This document shows positions 5,248 through 12,867 of a stretch of DNA of 13,831 nt, one piece after another. The notes under the pieces were generated by a model, which saw only the letters and a list, made by a program, of their open reading frames with translations, searched no databases and had not been told where the DNA came from. This DNA comes from CAZCSH01 sp964501545 (GTDB lineage Bacteria; Patescibacteriota; Minisyncoccia; Minisyncoccales; RBG-13-42-11): assembly GCA_964501545.1 (NCBI GenBank), contig CAZCSH010000014.1, positions 1-13,831 on the forward strand. Direction: 5' to 3'. Position numbers and translations under genes: made by a program. Positions within the stretch are counted from its first letter, which is position 1; every line of letters starts with the position of its first letter.

Positions 5248-6341
5248 TGAGCATCAATCCCCCTCAAGGCCAAACCCAGGGCAGTAGTAAATCTAAGCGA
5301 GTCTTCAAACTTCATCCCGGAAATGGATTTCTTGGCTTCTGGTAAAATATTGATCCAGGGATTACCAAGAGATACTGGAATTTTTAGTTGCTCTGAAAAA
5401 TATTCTGGCAAGCCTTTTAAATTAGCCCCTCCGCCACAGAGTAAAACCTGTTTAACCTCTTTCACTTTTTGGGGCAGGTGCTCGTGAGCTGAATGGGTTT
5501 GGTAATAGTCTAGATACTTTTTAATCTGCTCTGTCAGGTCAGTTAAAGAAGGGATTAAGGCTTCAAAAACTTGGCCCCCTTCCTTGGTCGCTTTTGTCTC
5601 AATTCCATACTCCAGTTTCAACTTCTCAGCTTCAGCCAGTTCTACCCCCATTGTCTGGCTAATGGCTTCTGTCAATTTCTGAGCCGAAACTGGAATAAAG
5701 AAGGTAAACCTTAGGGCTCTACCAGAAAAAATAATAAAGCTTGTCCGGGTAGCTCCCAAATCAATCAAAAGAATGGGATAGTTAGAAACCCCGTCCTTGA
5801 TCAGGGCTCTAGCTATTGCTAAAGACTCAATCTCAAGGGCTAAGGGCTGAAGACCAGCCCCCTTTAAACAATTTAAATAGCTATCTACCGTCTTTTTGGG
5901 AAGAGCGGCAATAAGAACATCCTGATGGTCTAAATGGTTGCTAATAGGTAATATCACTTGAGAATCTAAATAAACATCTTCTATCGGGAGGGGAATATAA
6001 TTCTCTGCTTCATAAATAACAGCTGACTTTAAGTCTTCTCTGGACATTTTTGGCATTTGGATAACCTCCAAAAAAGCTTTTTCTTCGGGCAAAGAGGCTA
6101 TTACATAATTGGTCTTTAGTTTTTCCCCCCGGACCTTATCTAGCCCTTTTTTGATAAGGGCTGTTAATTCCTTTTCCTTTCTAATCTCTCCTTCTTTAAG
6201 AATGCCAAGTTCAATTGGCATTTCCCCGAAAGAAACCAAGTCTAAAGTTTTAGCTTCTTTCTTGAGTTTGACGATTTTCAAAGATAAATCAGAAATATCT
6301 AAGCTAAAAGTTTCTGGTTTTAAAGCAAGAAATTCTAACAT
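5244..6341 (-). CDS. pilM: PilM actin-like ATPase of the pilus
   Basis: A 365-residue protein of typical PilM length. It has the actin/FtsA-type nucleotide-binding fold: phosphate-1 region at about 13-26 (SLDISDLSLKIVKL), phosphate-2 region at 191-203 (LLIDLGATRTSFI), and adenosine motif at 299-311 (VLLCGGGANLKGL). PilM forms a cytoplasmic ring that binds the N-terminus of PilN and communicates with PilB/PilC. The usual GxDIGxxxIK is here LDISDLSLK, with the second glycine replaced, which could alter nucleotide binding. No Shine-Dalgarno precedes ATG 6341. A 72-nt gap with two small hairpins separates it from the pseudopilin gene. A 20-codon reading frame ends across its start. Confidence 0.93.
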   Translation of the reverse strand: MLEFLALKPETFSLDISDLSLKIVKLKKEAKTLDLVSFGEMPIELGILKEGEIRKEKELTALIKKGLDKVRGEKLKTNYVIASLPEEKAFLEVIQMPKMSREDLKSAVIYEAENYIPLPIEDVYLDSQVILPISNHLDHQDVLIAALPKKTVDSYLNCLKGAGLQPLALEIESLAIARALIKDGVSNYPILLIDLGATRTSFIIFSGRALRFTFFIPVSAQKLTEAISQTMGVELAEAEKLKLEYGIETKATKEGGQVFEALIPSLTDLTEQIKKYLDYYQTHSAHEHLPQKVKEVKQVLLCGGGANLKGLPEYFSEQLKIPVSLGNPWINILPEAKKSISGMKFEDSLRFTTALGLALRGIDAQ

Positions 6342-6397
6342 CGAAGTAAATCTAAAGATTTACGAGAGGCGAGATGAATTGAAAATTCAGCGAACAT
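6335..6397 (-). CDS. Possible 20-codon leader ORF overlapping pilM start
   Basis: ATG at 6397 opens a frame of 20 codons (MFAEFSIHLASRKSLDLLRC) ending in TAG at 6335-6337. The stop overlaps the pilM start in the arrangement ATGTTAG. A TACAAT hexamer lies 4 nt before this ATG. No Shine-Dalgarno is seen. It could couple translation into pilM, or be chance. Confidence 0.3.
   Translation of the reverse strand: MFAEFSIHLASRKSLDLLRC
6346..6388. other. Two small hairpins in the pilM leader
   Basis: GTAAATC-TAAA-GATTTAC (6346-6363) ends 5 nt from the pilM ATG. GAATT-GAA-AATTC (6376-6388) has a GAA triloop on the plus strand. They occupy most of the 72-nt space between the PilX-like gene and pilM. 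Confidence 0.5.
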
Positions 6398-6413
6398 AAA
6401 AATTGTAGAATTA

Positions 6414-7811
6414 TTAATAACTCTCTTCCCAGTGTTCTATTGTTACTACCGGTGAGAAAGGAGGAGTTACGCCTTCTGGTGGCTTGGGACCGGCCCAAAC
6501 CCCTTCTAGAATTATAGCGTTATTTAAATAAATATTAAAAGTTTCCCAAACGCTATTAAAACTAATTTTCCTAGCCAAAACCCCACCAATAACGGTAAAG
6601 CTCAAAGGCAAACTAACAAATCTTATCTCATCGTTAGCATAAATTAAACCAGTAATATTAATTATCTGAGAAGAAGTATAAGAACCAAAATTCATTTTGG
6701 CTTTAGTTAAAAGCCCGGAGGGTTTATCTACTCCGGGATCATTAACGGTTATTTGGTCAAAACCACAGTCTTTTTGGCCTTTATTTGTCCAACAAGAACT
6801 TTTGCCAATATCAATTGTTCCGTCAGCCACCAAGGCCCCGTTAACCACCAGCTTTCTTCCACCCTTTAAGTCAATGGGGCCTGTAACATAAGAAATTCCA
6901 TTGTTAAGAGTCAAGGTCCCCTCTTCTCCCACCTGCCATAAAAGTTCTTCAAACTCATCATCAGTATAAATACATTTGGTATCGCACTCAACTCCGTTAC
7001 ACAAAACACTGCAAAGGCCTAAATCTTCGGTGGTACTGGCTTGGTTTCGGTAAGAATTGCTATCTTCCGAATCAAAATCAATCATGGGCATTGAAAGAAC
7101 ATCTGGGGGGCAACCTTCCTTAAGACAATTTCCTTCGCAAATGTTTTTAGCGCAAAAAGAATTGGCATTGAGAGTGCTCGTCCAAGAAACATTAATATTC
7201 CCCTGGGCTAGGGCTTTGCCTTCTATTTCTTCGGTCGAGAGATTATCATAAACATTAACCTCGCTCCACCAACTGACTTTGGTGTTATTGTTGCTAAAAA
7301 GATTGCCGTCGTAAATATTAATTAAGCTGGAATTAATATCAATATTTTCACTGCTTCCTCCGGAAAAAACAGCACTTTCCCCGGTTAAACTGCCGATGGC
7401 TTTAAAGACTTTTATTTTAATGACTCTTTGGGATGTTTTACCTCCAGCTAATTCAACGGTTGAGGTAGCAGTTATTTGGCCACGACCACAATCACTGTTC
7501 TGAATTTTGACTTGATAAGAGCTGTTGGAGAAAAAAAGGTTATCCCGAGAAAAATCAGCTAACCAAGTATCGCAAGTAGGTGTTGTCTCAAAATTGTCTT
7601 TCCACTCCGGGTCATGTTTTAATTTCCAGATGGCCTCATTAACCCCGGCTTCGGCTAAGTAATAAGTTTGGGTGGCGACAACTTGACTGCGAGAAATCCG
7701 AAATTCGGTCAAAGCAAAGGTTAGGAAATAAGCTCCCAAAAGTAACAGAAGTCCTAAAACCATTACTGAAATAATTAAGGCAACTCCTTTCTTATAAAAA
7801 ATTTTCTCCAT
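6414..7811 (-). CDS. PilX-like large minor pilin with cysteine-rich region
   Basis: A 465-residue protein. The N-terminus KKG followed by VALIISVMVLGLLLLLGAYF is a class III-like signal and membrane helix without Glu at +5, as in PilX proteins. YYLAEAGVNEA (50-60) is the PilX N-terminal signature. The body is predicted to be mostly beta-strand, with repeated short strands and N/G/S turns (about 140-440), and holds 12 cysteines. Eight of these lie at 220-280 in two clusters of four; the others are at 80, 108, 340 and 349. This suggests a disulfide-stabilised exposed domain. PilX-type proteins join the minor pilin tip complex and affect adhesion. The size and cysteine content suggest a tip adhesin-like role (inference). 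It follows the three pseudopilins with a 17-nt gap. No Shine-Dalgarno is visible. Confidence 0.8.
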   Translation of the reverse strand: MEKIFYKKGVALIISVMVLGLLLLLGAYFLTFALTEFRISRSQVVATQTYYLAEAGVNEAIWKLKHDPEWKDNFETTPTCDTWLADFSRDNLFFSNSSYQVKIQNSDCGRGQITATSTVELAGGKTSQRVIKIKVFKAIGSLTGESAVFSGGSSENIDINSSLINIYDGNLFSNNNTKVSWWSEVNVYDNLSTEEIEGKALAQGNINVSWTSTLNANSFCAKNICEGNCLKEGCPPDVLSMPMIDFDSEDSNSYRNQASTTEDLGLCSVLCNGVECDTKCIYTDDEFEELLWQVGEEGTLTLNNGISYVTGPIDLKGGRKLVVNGALVADGTIDIGKSSCWTNKGQKDCGFDQITVNDPGVDKPSGLLTKAKMNFGSYTSSQIINITGLIYANDEIRFVSLPLSFTVIGGVLARKISFNSVWETFNIYLNNAIILEGVWAGPKPPEGVTPPFSPVVTIEHWEESY

Positions 7812-7828
7812 ATAAAATATAATTTCTA

Positions 7829-8383
7829 TTAGAAGTTTCTCCCAAAAATCTTGGTTTCCAAATTCAAGGATTTTTGCTCTTTTTCCAAAACCAAAGCAAT
7901 ATTAATAACTTTTGATCCCCAGAATTCTAAACCTGAAACCCACTCCCCAATTGTTTTTGCCTCTTCCAAAGTTTTAGTTTCTAAGGTTTGACCTTGGGGA
8001 GGCAAAGCGTTCCAAGGATGGAGAGTCTCTTCAATATCACCAGAAAAAAAATAGCCAAGCACCTCCCTTTTTATGATATTTCCAGTTTTAAAGTAATGAA
8101 TGTAATGATAAGGGTCTAAAATATGACCATCTTCAAAAGTAATTTCTGACTGAGCCGAACTTCTTTCTTCTGGAGAGTCACCTGTTATTTCTTTTGCCTG
8201 ACGAATTTCTCTATTCATTCTTTCAATTATCACTCGGCCATTTTGGGTAATTTCCGCTAGCTTCTCGCCTTCCCGGTAGGCTTTTTGGCTTAAATTATAA
8301 CTAAGATAGACCGCTCCATTAATTAAGACCAGAATGGTAATACTTATTAAAAGTTCGGTCAAAGTAAAAGCTTTGTTCGTCAT
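7829..8383 (-). CDS. Minor pseudopilin, PilW/GspJ-like
   Basis: A 184-residue protein. A short basic leader MTNKA precedes FTLTELLISITILVLINGAV, a class III signal peptide with Phe at +1 and Glu at +5. The residue before cleavage is Ala instead of the usual Gly. After the hydrophobic helix comes LSQKAYREGEKLAEITQNGR and a beta-rich head. The GRVIIERMNREIRQAKEI stretch is typical of PilW/GspJ pseudopilins. It should be cleaved and methylated by a prepilin peptidase encoded elsewhere, and be part of the priming complex at the pilus tip. The ATGA overlap with the upstream pseudopilin indicates coupled translation. Confidence 0.85.
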   Translation of the reverse strand: MTNKAFTLTELLISITILVLINGAVYLSYNLSQKAYREGEKLAEITQNGRVIIERMNREIRQAKEITGDSPEERSSAQSEITFEDGHILDPYHYIHYFKTGNIIKREVLGYFFSGDIEETLHPWNALPPQGQTLETKTLEEAKTIGEWVSGLEFWGSKVINIALVLEKEQKSLNLETKIFGRNF

Positions 8384-8796
8384 CTTTTAGCAATTAAACT
8401 AGCTATTTTTACCTCTTTCTCCGAAACTCCCAGGGGAGAGCGCCAAAAAACAGTTATCTCTATTTTTTTAATCTCTAAATCCTCGGCCGGGGGAACTTCG
8501 GGATTGTCGGGGTCAAAGTAATTAATTTCTGTTTTTCTTTTATAAGAAGGGAAATTAGCGATGGAGCCATAAGATTCTTCAATCGTTCCAATGGCAATTT
8601 CAGCGTAGGATTGAGAAATGGTTTCTTCCATTTTTGCCTGGGTTAACTGAAGGGCTAAAGTGGTCATCTGGGCTGATTTTTGGACATGAGTTCCCAAAGG
8701 AAAAGCCTCCAAGACCGCTACGATTCCCACTGATAAAACAAAAATTGCTATTAGTAATTCAATCAGAGTAAAAGCTTTGGAATTTTGGATTCTCAT
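8380..8796 (-). CDS. Minor pseudopilin, PilV/GspI-like
   Basis: A 138-residue protein. The leader MRIQNSKA precedes FTLIELLIAIFVLSVGIVAV, with Phe +1 and Glu +5; the -1 residue is Ala. The head segment (QMTTLALQLTQAKMEETISQ) resembles the PilV/GspI pattern of residues after the helix (typically ..A..LAqqrmE). It probably forms the tip complex with its neighbours. The start is 5 nt after the previous stop, without a clear ribosome-binding site, so translation reinitiation is likely. Confidence 0.87.
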   Translation of the reverse strand: MRIQNSKAFTLIELLIAIFVLSVGIVAVLEAFPLGTHVQKSAQMTTLALQLTQAKMEETISQSYAEIAIGTIEESYGSIANFPSYKRKTEINYFDPDNPEVPPAEDLEIKKIEITVFWRSPLGVSEKEVKIASLIAKR

Positions 8797-8801
8797 TGTT
8801 A

Positions 8802-9239
8802 TTAATCAGTCGTTTCAACAAAACCAGAAGGTTTAACTAAAATAGTTTTTGTCTCATTTTTGCTATTTTTCAAAGTAATAGTGCCTTCTTCACTGACAGC
8901 GCCATAAGGATTATATCTAACTTCGTTGTCTGTAAAACCAACAACTGTCAAATCGGTAATTTCTTCAGGCAATACTTTTTCTTTTAAAGGGGTGGTTTCT
9001 TCACACTGAAGCAGCTGGTATTTTTTCTCCAGAGGGAAAAACTTAATACAGTATTCTATTTGCTCAGTAAGGGTGAGTTGCTGAGCGTAGCGGAGGTCAG
9101 AAACCAATTCCCGGCTTAAGCTGCTTAATTGAAGGGTAGGCTGAAAAAGTCGAAAGGCTGGAATGCTGATTAAAGTCAAAATGCCAATGATACCAATAAT
9201 TACTAAGAGTTCAGTTAAAGTAAAACTATCTTTTCTCAT
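8802..9239 (-). CDS. Minor pseudopilin, FimT/GspH-like
   Basis: A 145-residue protein. The leader MRKDS precedes FTLTELLVIIGIIGILTLIS, with Phe +1 and Glu +5; the -1 residue is Ser. The following LSRELVSDLRYAQQLTLTE matches the GspH/FimT pattern of a helix containing RxAQ. The head domain is beta-rich and carries two cysteines (C64 and C79) that could pair. The start overlaps the pilC stop (ATGA), and a GGGAG Shine-Dalgarno lies inside the end of pilC. Confidence 0.87.
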   Translation of the reverse strand: MRKDSFTLTELLVIIGIIGILTLISIPAFRLFQPTLQLSSLSRELVSDLRYAQQLTLTEQIEYCIKFFPLEKKYQLLQCEETTPLKEKVLPEEITDLTVVGFTDNEVRYNPYGAVSEEGTITLKNSKNETKTILVKPSGFVETTD

Positions 9240-10450
9240 AAGGCTCCCAACATTGAGTACATGGGTTGGACCATGGAAATAGCAAAGAAACCAACGGTCG
9301 CTCCAATAATAATCATTAAAACTGGTTCAATGACGGAAACTATGTTTTTGGTTTCATTTCCTATCTCTTCCTCAAAAAAGTCGGCTAGTTTGGCCAAAAG
9401 CTTAGCGGTTTCTCCAGTCTCTTCCCCAACTTCTACCATTTGGAAAACTATGAAAGGGTAAAGTGCTTTGTAAGGCCTTAAAACCTCAGACAGCTTTTCC
9501 CCTTTTTTGACTTTCTCTGCCGCTTCCCCCAGGGCTTCTCGGTAATAGATATTCCCCAAAGTACCGGCCACAATACTCAAAGCCCTGACAATAGGAACAC
9601 CAGCCTTGATTAAGGAGCTAAGAGTTCTTACAGTAGCAGCTGAATTTGTCTTTTTAACTAGATTAGAGACAATGGGCAGTTTTAACAAAAGAGTGTCAAT
9701 TATCCTTTTCCCCTCTCTTTTCTTGGAAGCTAACCGTAACAGAACAATGAAGGCAATGATAATTAGAATAAACAGATACCATTTTTCTGCCAAAAAGGTG
9801 CCCAAGAAAATTACAGCTCTGGTAGTCAGGGGCAACTCAACCCCTAATTCCTCAAACGTTTCAGCCAATTTGGGTACTACCATAACTAGCATTAAAATCC
9901 CGATGCCTACCATAGCCAGGATAATAACTGCCGGATACATCAAAGCTCCTTGAATTTTAGACTTTAAATCATGCTCTCTTTCCATCTGCTGAGCCACAAC
10001 CTGTAAAACCTCGTCCAGATTCCCCGCCTCCTCTCCTACTCTAATCATGTTTTGAAAGAGTTCTGAAAAAATGTTAGGAAATAGAGATAAAGCATCAGAG
10101 AAACTGGTTCCTTTAATTATCATCTCTTTTATCTCCAAAATAGCTCTAGTAAAAGCCTTACTTTTTGATTGATAAGAAAGGGTTTCCAAGGCTTTGGGCA
10201 AAGGCAGGCCAGAAGCTATCATAACCTGAAGGTTTCTGGTAAACATCATTTTGTCAGCCAGAGAAATTGGTCTGGAAAAGGATATCCCCACACCTCTTTT
10301 TTCTTCCTTCTCTTTCTGAGCCTCTGCTTTAATTAAAAGAAAACCTTGTTCTTTCAAGACTCTGGCTAATTGATGGGTGTCCTCTGCTTCAATAGTTCCT
10401 CTCCTTTCTTCTCCCTTTGGGTCTTTGGCAAGATAAGAAAAACTGGGCAT
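9236..10450 (-). CDS. pilC: PilC inner-membrane platform protein
   Basis: A 404-residue protein of normal PilC/GspF length. The N-terminal sequence MPSFSYLAKDPKGEERRGTI is characteristic of the family. Two T2SSF domains of about 120 residues (about 70-190 and 275-395) each contain the GEExG box (RVGEEAGNLDEVL; EVGEETGETAKLL). Hydrophobic helices are at about 170-192, 222-240 and 372-397. PilC is the platform in the cytoplasmic membrane that PilB turns during pilin insertion. The 197-nt gap to pilB upstream is hairpin-rich and unusual in this tight operon. No Shine-Dalgarno precedes ATG 10450. Confidence 0.96.
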   Translation of the reverse strand: MPSFSYLAKDPKGEERRGTIEAEDTHQLARVLKEQGFLLIKAEAQKEKEEKRGVGISFSRPISLADKMMFTRNLQVMIASGLPLPKALETLSYQSKSKAFTRAILEIKEMIIKGTSFSDALSLFPNIFSELFQNMIRVGEEAGNLDEVLQVVAQQMEREHDLKSKIQGALMYPAVIILAMVGIGILMLVMVVPKLAETFEELGVELPLTTRAVIFLGTFLAEKWYLFILIIIAFIVLLRLASKKREGKRIIDTLLLKLPIVSNLVKKTNSAATVRTLSSLIKAGVPIVRALSIVAGTLGNIYYREALGEAAEKVKKGEKLSEVLRPYKALYPFIVFQMVEVGEETGETAKLLAKLADFFEEEIGNETKNIVSVIEPVLMIIIGATVGFFAISMVQPMYSMLGAL

Positions 10451-10647
10451 AGTGGTATTAGTTATTTTAGTCGCTTCGCTCTTTAGAAACCGAGTTTCCG
10501 AAGGAAACGAAGGTGGAAAAGAGATTTATCTCTTTGACTACCCACGGTATTTTCCTAGACGGGATGTTCGAAGAAGCTATCGCTTCTTCTCTCGCCTCGT
10601 TGCTACTCGGCAACCGGAAGGTTCTCCCGACCCTTCTCTGAAATCAA
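10451..10647. other. Hairpin-rich spacer between pilB and pilC, candidate structured RNA
   Basis: The 197 nt between pilB and pilC contain at least four perfect hairpins. They are GTTTCC-GAA-GGAAAC (10494-10508), AAAGAGA-TTTA-TCTCTTT (10518-10535), GAAGAAGC-TATC-GCTTCTTC (10570-10589) and GTTGC-TACTCG-GCAAC (10599-10614). CGGGA at 10560 and TCCCG at 10625 can close the last two into a three-way junction. AACC-GGAA-GGTT (10613-10624) competes with the GTTGC stem. Nothing here encodes a recognisable protein. It could be a leader that sets pilC expression, an intercistronic processing region, or a non-coding RNA. The strand is undecided because the stems are symmetric. Confidence 0.6.
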
Positions 10648-12396
10648 CTACTCTACTATTACTCGTAGGACTTCTTCAATCGAAGTAATACCTTGAGCTG
10701 CCTTAATAAAACCATCCTCCACCATTGTCCTCATCCCTTCGGCCTGGGCCTGAGCTTGAATTTGGTCACTGTCTGCTGTTTTGACAATAAGTTCTTTTAT
10801 GGTTTCGGTCACTGGCAAAACCTCATAAATACCAATTCTTCCTTTGTAGCCATCAGGGCAGGTTTTTGAGCTTTTTGGCCTGTAAAAAGGAACATCTCTT
10901 AAGGTTTGTTTTGGTTTAGCTAACTTTTCTTCTTTGAGAATCTTCAAAATGTTTTCTGGATTACAATATTTTTTCAGTTTCTTTATCTCTGGATCTTTTA
11001 AAGTATACTTTTCTTTTTCTGAACAAAGCCTTCTGACCAATCTTTGGGCCAAAATAATGTTTAAGGTAGAAGAAATGAGAAAGGGCTCTGCTTTCATGTC
11101 AATCAAACGAGGCATGGCGCCGGCAGCAGAGGAAGTGTGCAAGGTAGACAAAACCAAGTGACCGGTGAGGGCGGCATTAATGGCTAAACCTGCTGTTTCT
11201 TCATCTCTAATTTCACCCACCATAATAATATCTGGGTCCTGACGGACCAGAGACCTAAGACCATTAGCAAAGGTTAGACCAATCTTGGGGTTGACCTGGG
11301 TTTGGTTTATTCTTGGCATTTGGTACTCAACCGGGTCTTCTACCGTAGAAATGTTAACTCCTGGATTATTTAAGATTTCCATCATTGAGTAAAGGGTTGT
11401 TGTTTTTCCGCAACCTGTGGGACCAGTAACCAAAATCATACCAACTGGCTTTCTTAAATTGTCCTCAATCTGGTCTAGGGCTTCTCCTCTTAAACCCAAT
11501 TGTTCCAAGGAAAAGGCTTTGGTAGTTTCGGGTAAAAGCCGCATGACAATCTTCTCCCCGTAAAAGACAGGCAAAATAGAAACTCTGATTGAGTATTTGT
11601 AATCTTCTGTTTCTACTTTAAAACGACCATCTTGGGGTAGTCTATGTTCGTCAAGTTTTAAATTGGAAAGAACCTTGATTCTCGCTACAATGCCAGAGCT
11701 CGCTTGTTGGGGCAGGGTCATAGCATCCCTCAAAATCCCATCAATCCTATACCTGACTATGACTTCTTTTCTAGTGGGCTCTATATGAATGTCAGAGGCT
11801 CTTTCCAAAATAGCGTGTTTTAATAAGGTATCTATTATTCTAACAACAGGCAGCTCCTCGGCTATTTTTTTTAAATCTTCTGTCTCCCCTTCCTTTGTTT
11901 CCTCCTTCACTGTTTTGATGTCCTTGGCCTCTCTTTTTATAATTTCCCCGAACTCAGCCTCTAGGGTCTTTTGGTACTGACGCAGAACATTTTTAATGCT
12001 TTCTGGAGTAGTTAAGCGGGGCAAGATCTTCAAATCCGAGGTCTTTTTAATAAACTCAATTGTTCCCAGATCTTCCGGGTCTAACATAGCTACCTCCAAG
12101 TTTTTTTCCTTTTTCCTAAAGGCGATGATATTGTGAGAACGGGCAATGGGTTCAGGTATCATCTTTAAGACCTCGTCCTCAATCTTTTCTTTTTCCAGAT
12201 TGACAAAAGGAATGCCTAAAATATAAGCTTCCAACTTTATTAACTCTTCCTGGGAAATGAACTTTCCGGCAACCAAAACATCCTCTATCTTTCTTTGTTG
12301 CTCTTTAGCAATCTTTTCTGCCTTTTCAAACTGGCTCTCGGTTATGAGTTTGGCGTCCAAAAGAAAGGCTTTTAGTTGTTGTGACTCTACTTTCAT
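10648..12396 (-). CDS. pilB: PilB/GspE-type pilus assembly ATPase
   Basis: A 582-residue protein. An N-terminal MshEN/GspE-N domain spans about 5-145 and a linker about 146-185. The secretion ATPase domain holds an Asp box ERASDIHIEP (198-207), Walker A GPTGCGKT (325-332), Walker B region DPDIIMVGEIRDEE (387-400) and His box GHLVLSTLHT (412-421). It hydrolyses ATP in a cytoplasmic hexamer to drive pilus extension through PilC. The zinc-binding tetracysteine region is incomplete. Only C458 and C513 sit in expected places, with C478 as a possible third ligand. A GGGAG Shine-Dalgarno inside the end of the receiver gene precedes the start, with 3 nt between the two genes. This length and the N-domain favour PilB over PilT. 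Confidence 0.96.
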   Translation of the reverse strand: MKVESQQLKAFLLDAKLITESQFEKAEKIAKEQQRKIEDVLVAGKFISQEELIKLEAYILGIPFVNLEKEKIEDEVLKMIPEPIARSHNIIAFRKKEKNLEVAMLDPEDLGTIEFIKKTSDLKILPRLTTPESIKNVLRQYQKTLEAEFGEIIKREAKDIKTVKEETKEGETEDLKKIAEELPVVRIIDTLLKHAILERASDIHIEPTRKEVIVRYRIDGILRDAMTLPQQASSGIVARIKVLSNLKLDEHRLPQDGRFKVETEDYKYSIRVSILPVFYGEKIVMRLLPETTKAFSLEQLGLRGEALDQIEDNLRKPVGMILVTGPTGCGKTTTLYSMMEILNNPGVNISTVEDPVEYQMPRINQTQVNPKIGLTFANGLRSLVRQDPDIIMVGEIRDEETAGLAINAALTGHLVLSTLHTSSAAGAMPRLIDMKAEPFLISSTLNIILAQRLVRRLCSEKEKYTLKDPEIKKLKKYCNPENILKILKEEKLAKPKQTLRDVPFYRPKSSKTCPDGYKGRIGIYEVLPVTETIKELIVKTADSDQIQAQAQAEGMRTMVEDGFIKAAQGITSIEEVLRVIVE

Positions 12397-12399
12397 AAA

Positions 12400-12768
12400 T
12401 TATTCTCCCAAAGCTTTTTTAATTTTCCCCATCAGCTCTTCTAAGGTGTAGTTGGCTTTGACCAAGTAGGTAGTGGCTCCCAGCTCAATTGCTTTTTCAA
12501 TATCTCCTATTCCTTCAAGGTTGGTTAAAACAATAACCGGAATGTCTTTGGTCTCCTGGTCTTCTTTCAATCTTTTTAAAACCTCAAACCCATTTAGCTT
12601 GGGCAGAATCAAATCCAAGAGAACTAAGTCCGGTTTTTCACTCTTTGCCAAACGCAAGCCTATTTCTCCGTCCAGGGCTGAAACCATTTCATAACCTTTT
12701 TGACTGATAATGTCACCAAAGGTTTTTTGGAGAGCAGATTCATCCTCAACAAATAAAATTTTCTTCAT
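12400..12768 (-). CDS. CheY-like single-domain response regulator
   Basis: A 122-residue receiver with no output domain. The acidic pocket is E8/D9, the phosphoacceptor is Asp52 (LVLLDLILP), the switch Thr is T82 (VLTN), and the conserved lysine is K104 (YLVKANY). It is expected to be phosphorylated by the adjacent histidine kinase and to act by protein contact, not DNA binding. The gene ends 3 nt before pilB, which points to PilB or another pilus protein as its target (inference, comparable to PilG/PilH-type control). Sequence upstream is AT-rich with TATAAA and TACAAA hexamers and no Shine-Dalgarno. Confidence 0.93.
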   Translation of the reverse strand: MKKILFVEDESALQKTFGDIISQKGYEMVSALDGEIGLRLAKSEKPDLVLLDLILPKLNGFEVLKRLKEDQETKDIPVIVLTNLEGIGDIEKAIELGATTYLVKANYTLEELMGKIKKALGE

Positions 12769-12867
12769 AATATTTTTGTATTTTTATAATAAATTTTATT
12801 AAAAAGAATCTTGAACGAAGTGAAAGATCCTTGCTAATAGGATTTTCTTTGCCATCTGATTTATTAT
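12769..12867 (-). promoter_or_regulatory. Kinase-receiver spacer with terminator-like hairpin and AT-rich promoter region
   Basis: On the minus strand an imperfect hairpin (12804-12832) has 11 of 13 pairs around a TTC loop and is followed by a T5 run, so it could attenuate transcription between kinase and receiver. Downstream AT-rich DNA holds TATAAA (12783-12788) and TACAAA 6 nt before the receiver ATG, either of which could restart transcription. An 18-codon frame MAKKILLARIF... (12799-12855) begins like a receiver protein and then runs into the hairpin. Confidence 0.4.

Noticed and set aside
10451..10647. RNase P RNA, tmRNA or group II intron in the pilB-pilC gap
   Set aside because: None of their conserved cores (for tmRNA the tRNA-like end, for introns a domain V hairpin) could be found.
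10452..10688. Plus-strand reading frame of 78 codons through the pilB-pilC gap
   Set aside because: Its residues come from hairpin arms and the antisense end of pilB. It has no ribosome-binding site, domain or hydrophobic pattern.
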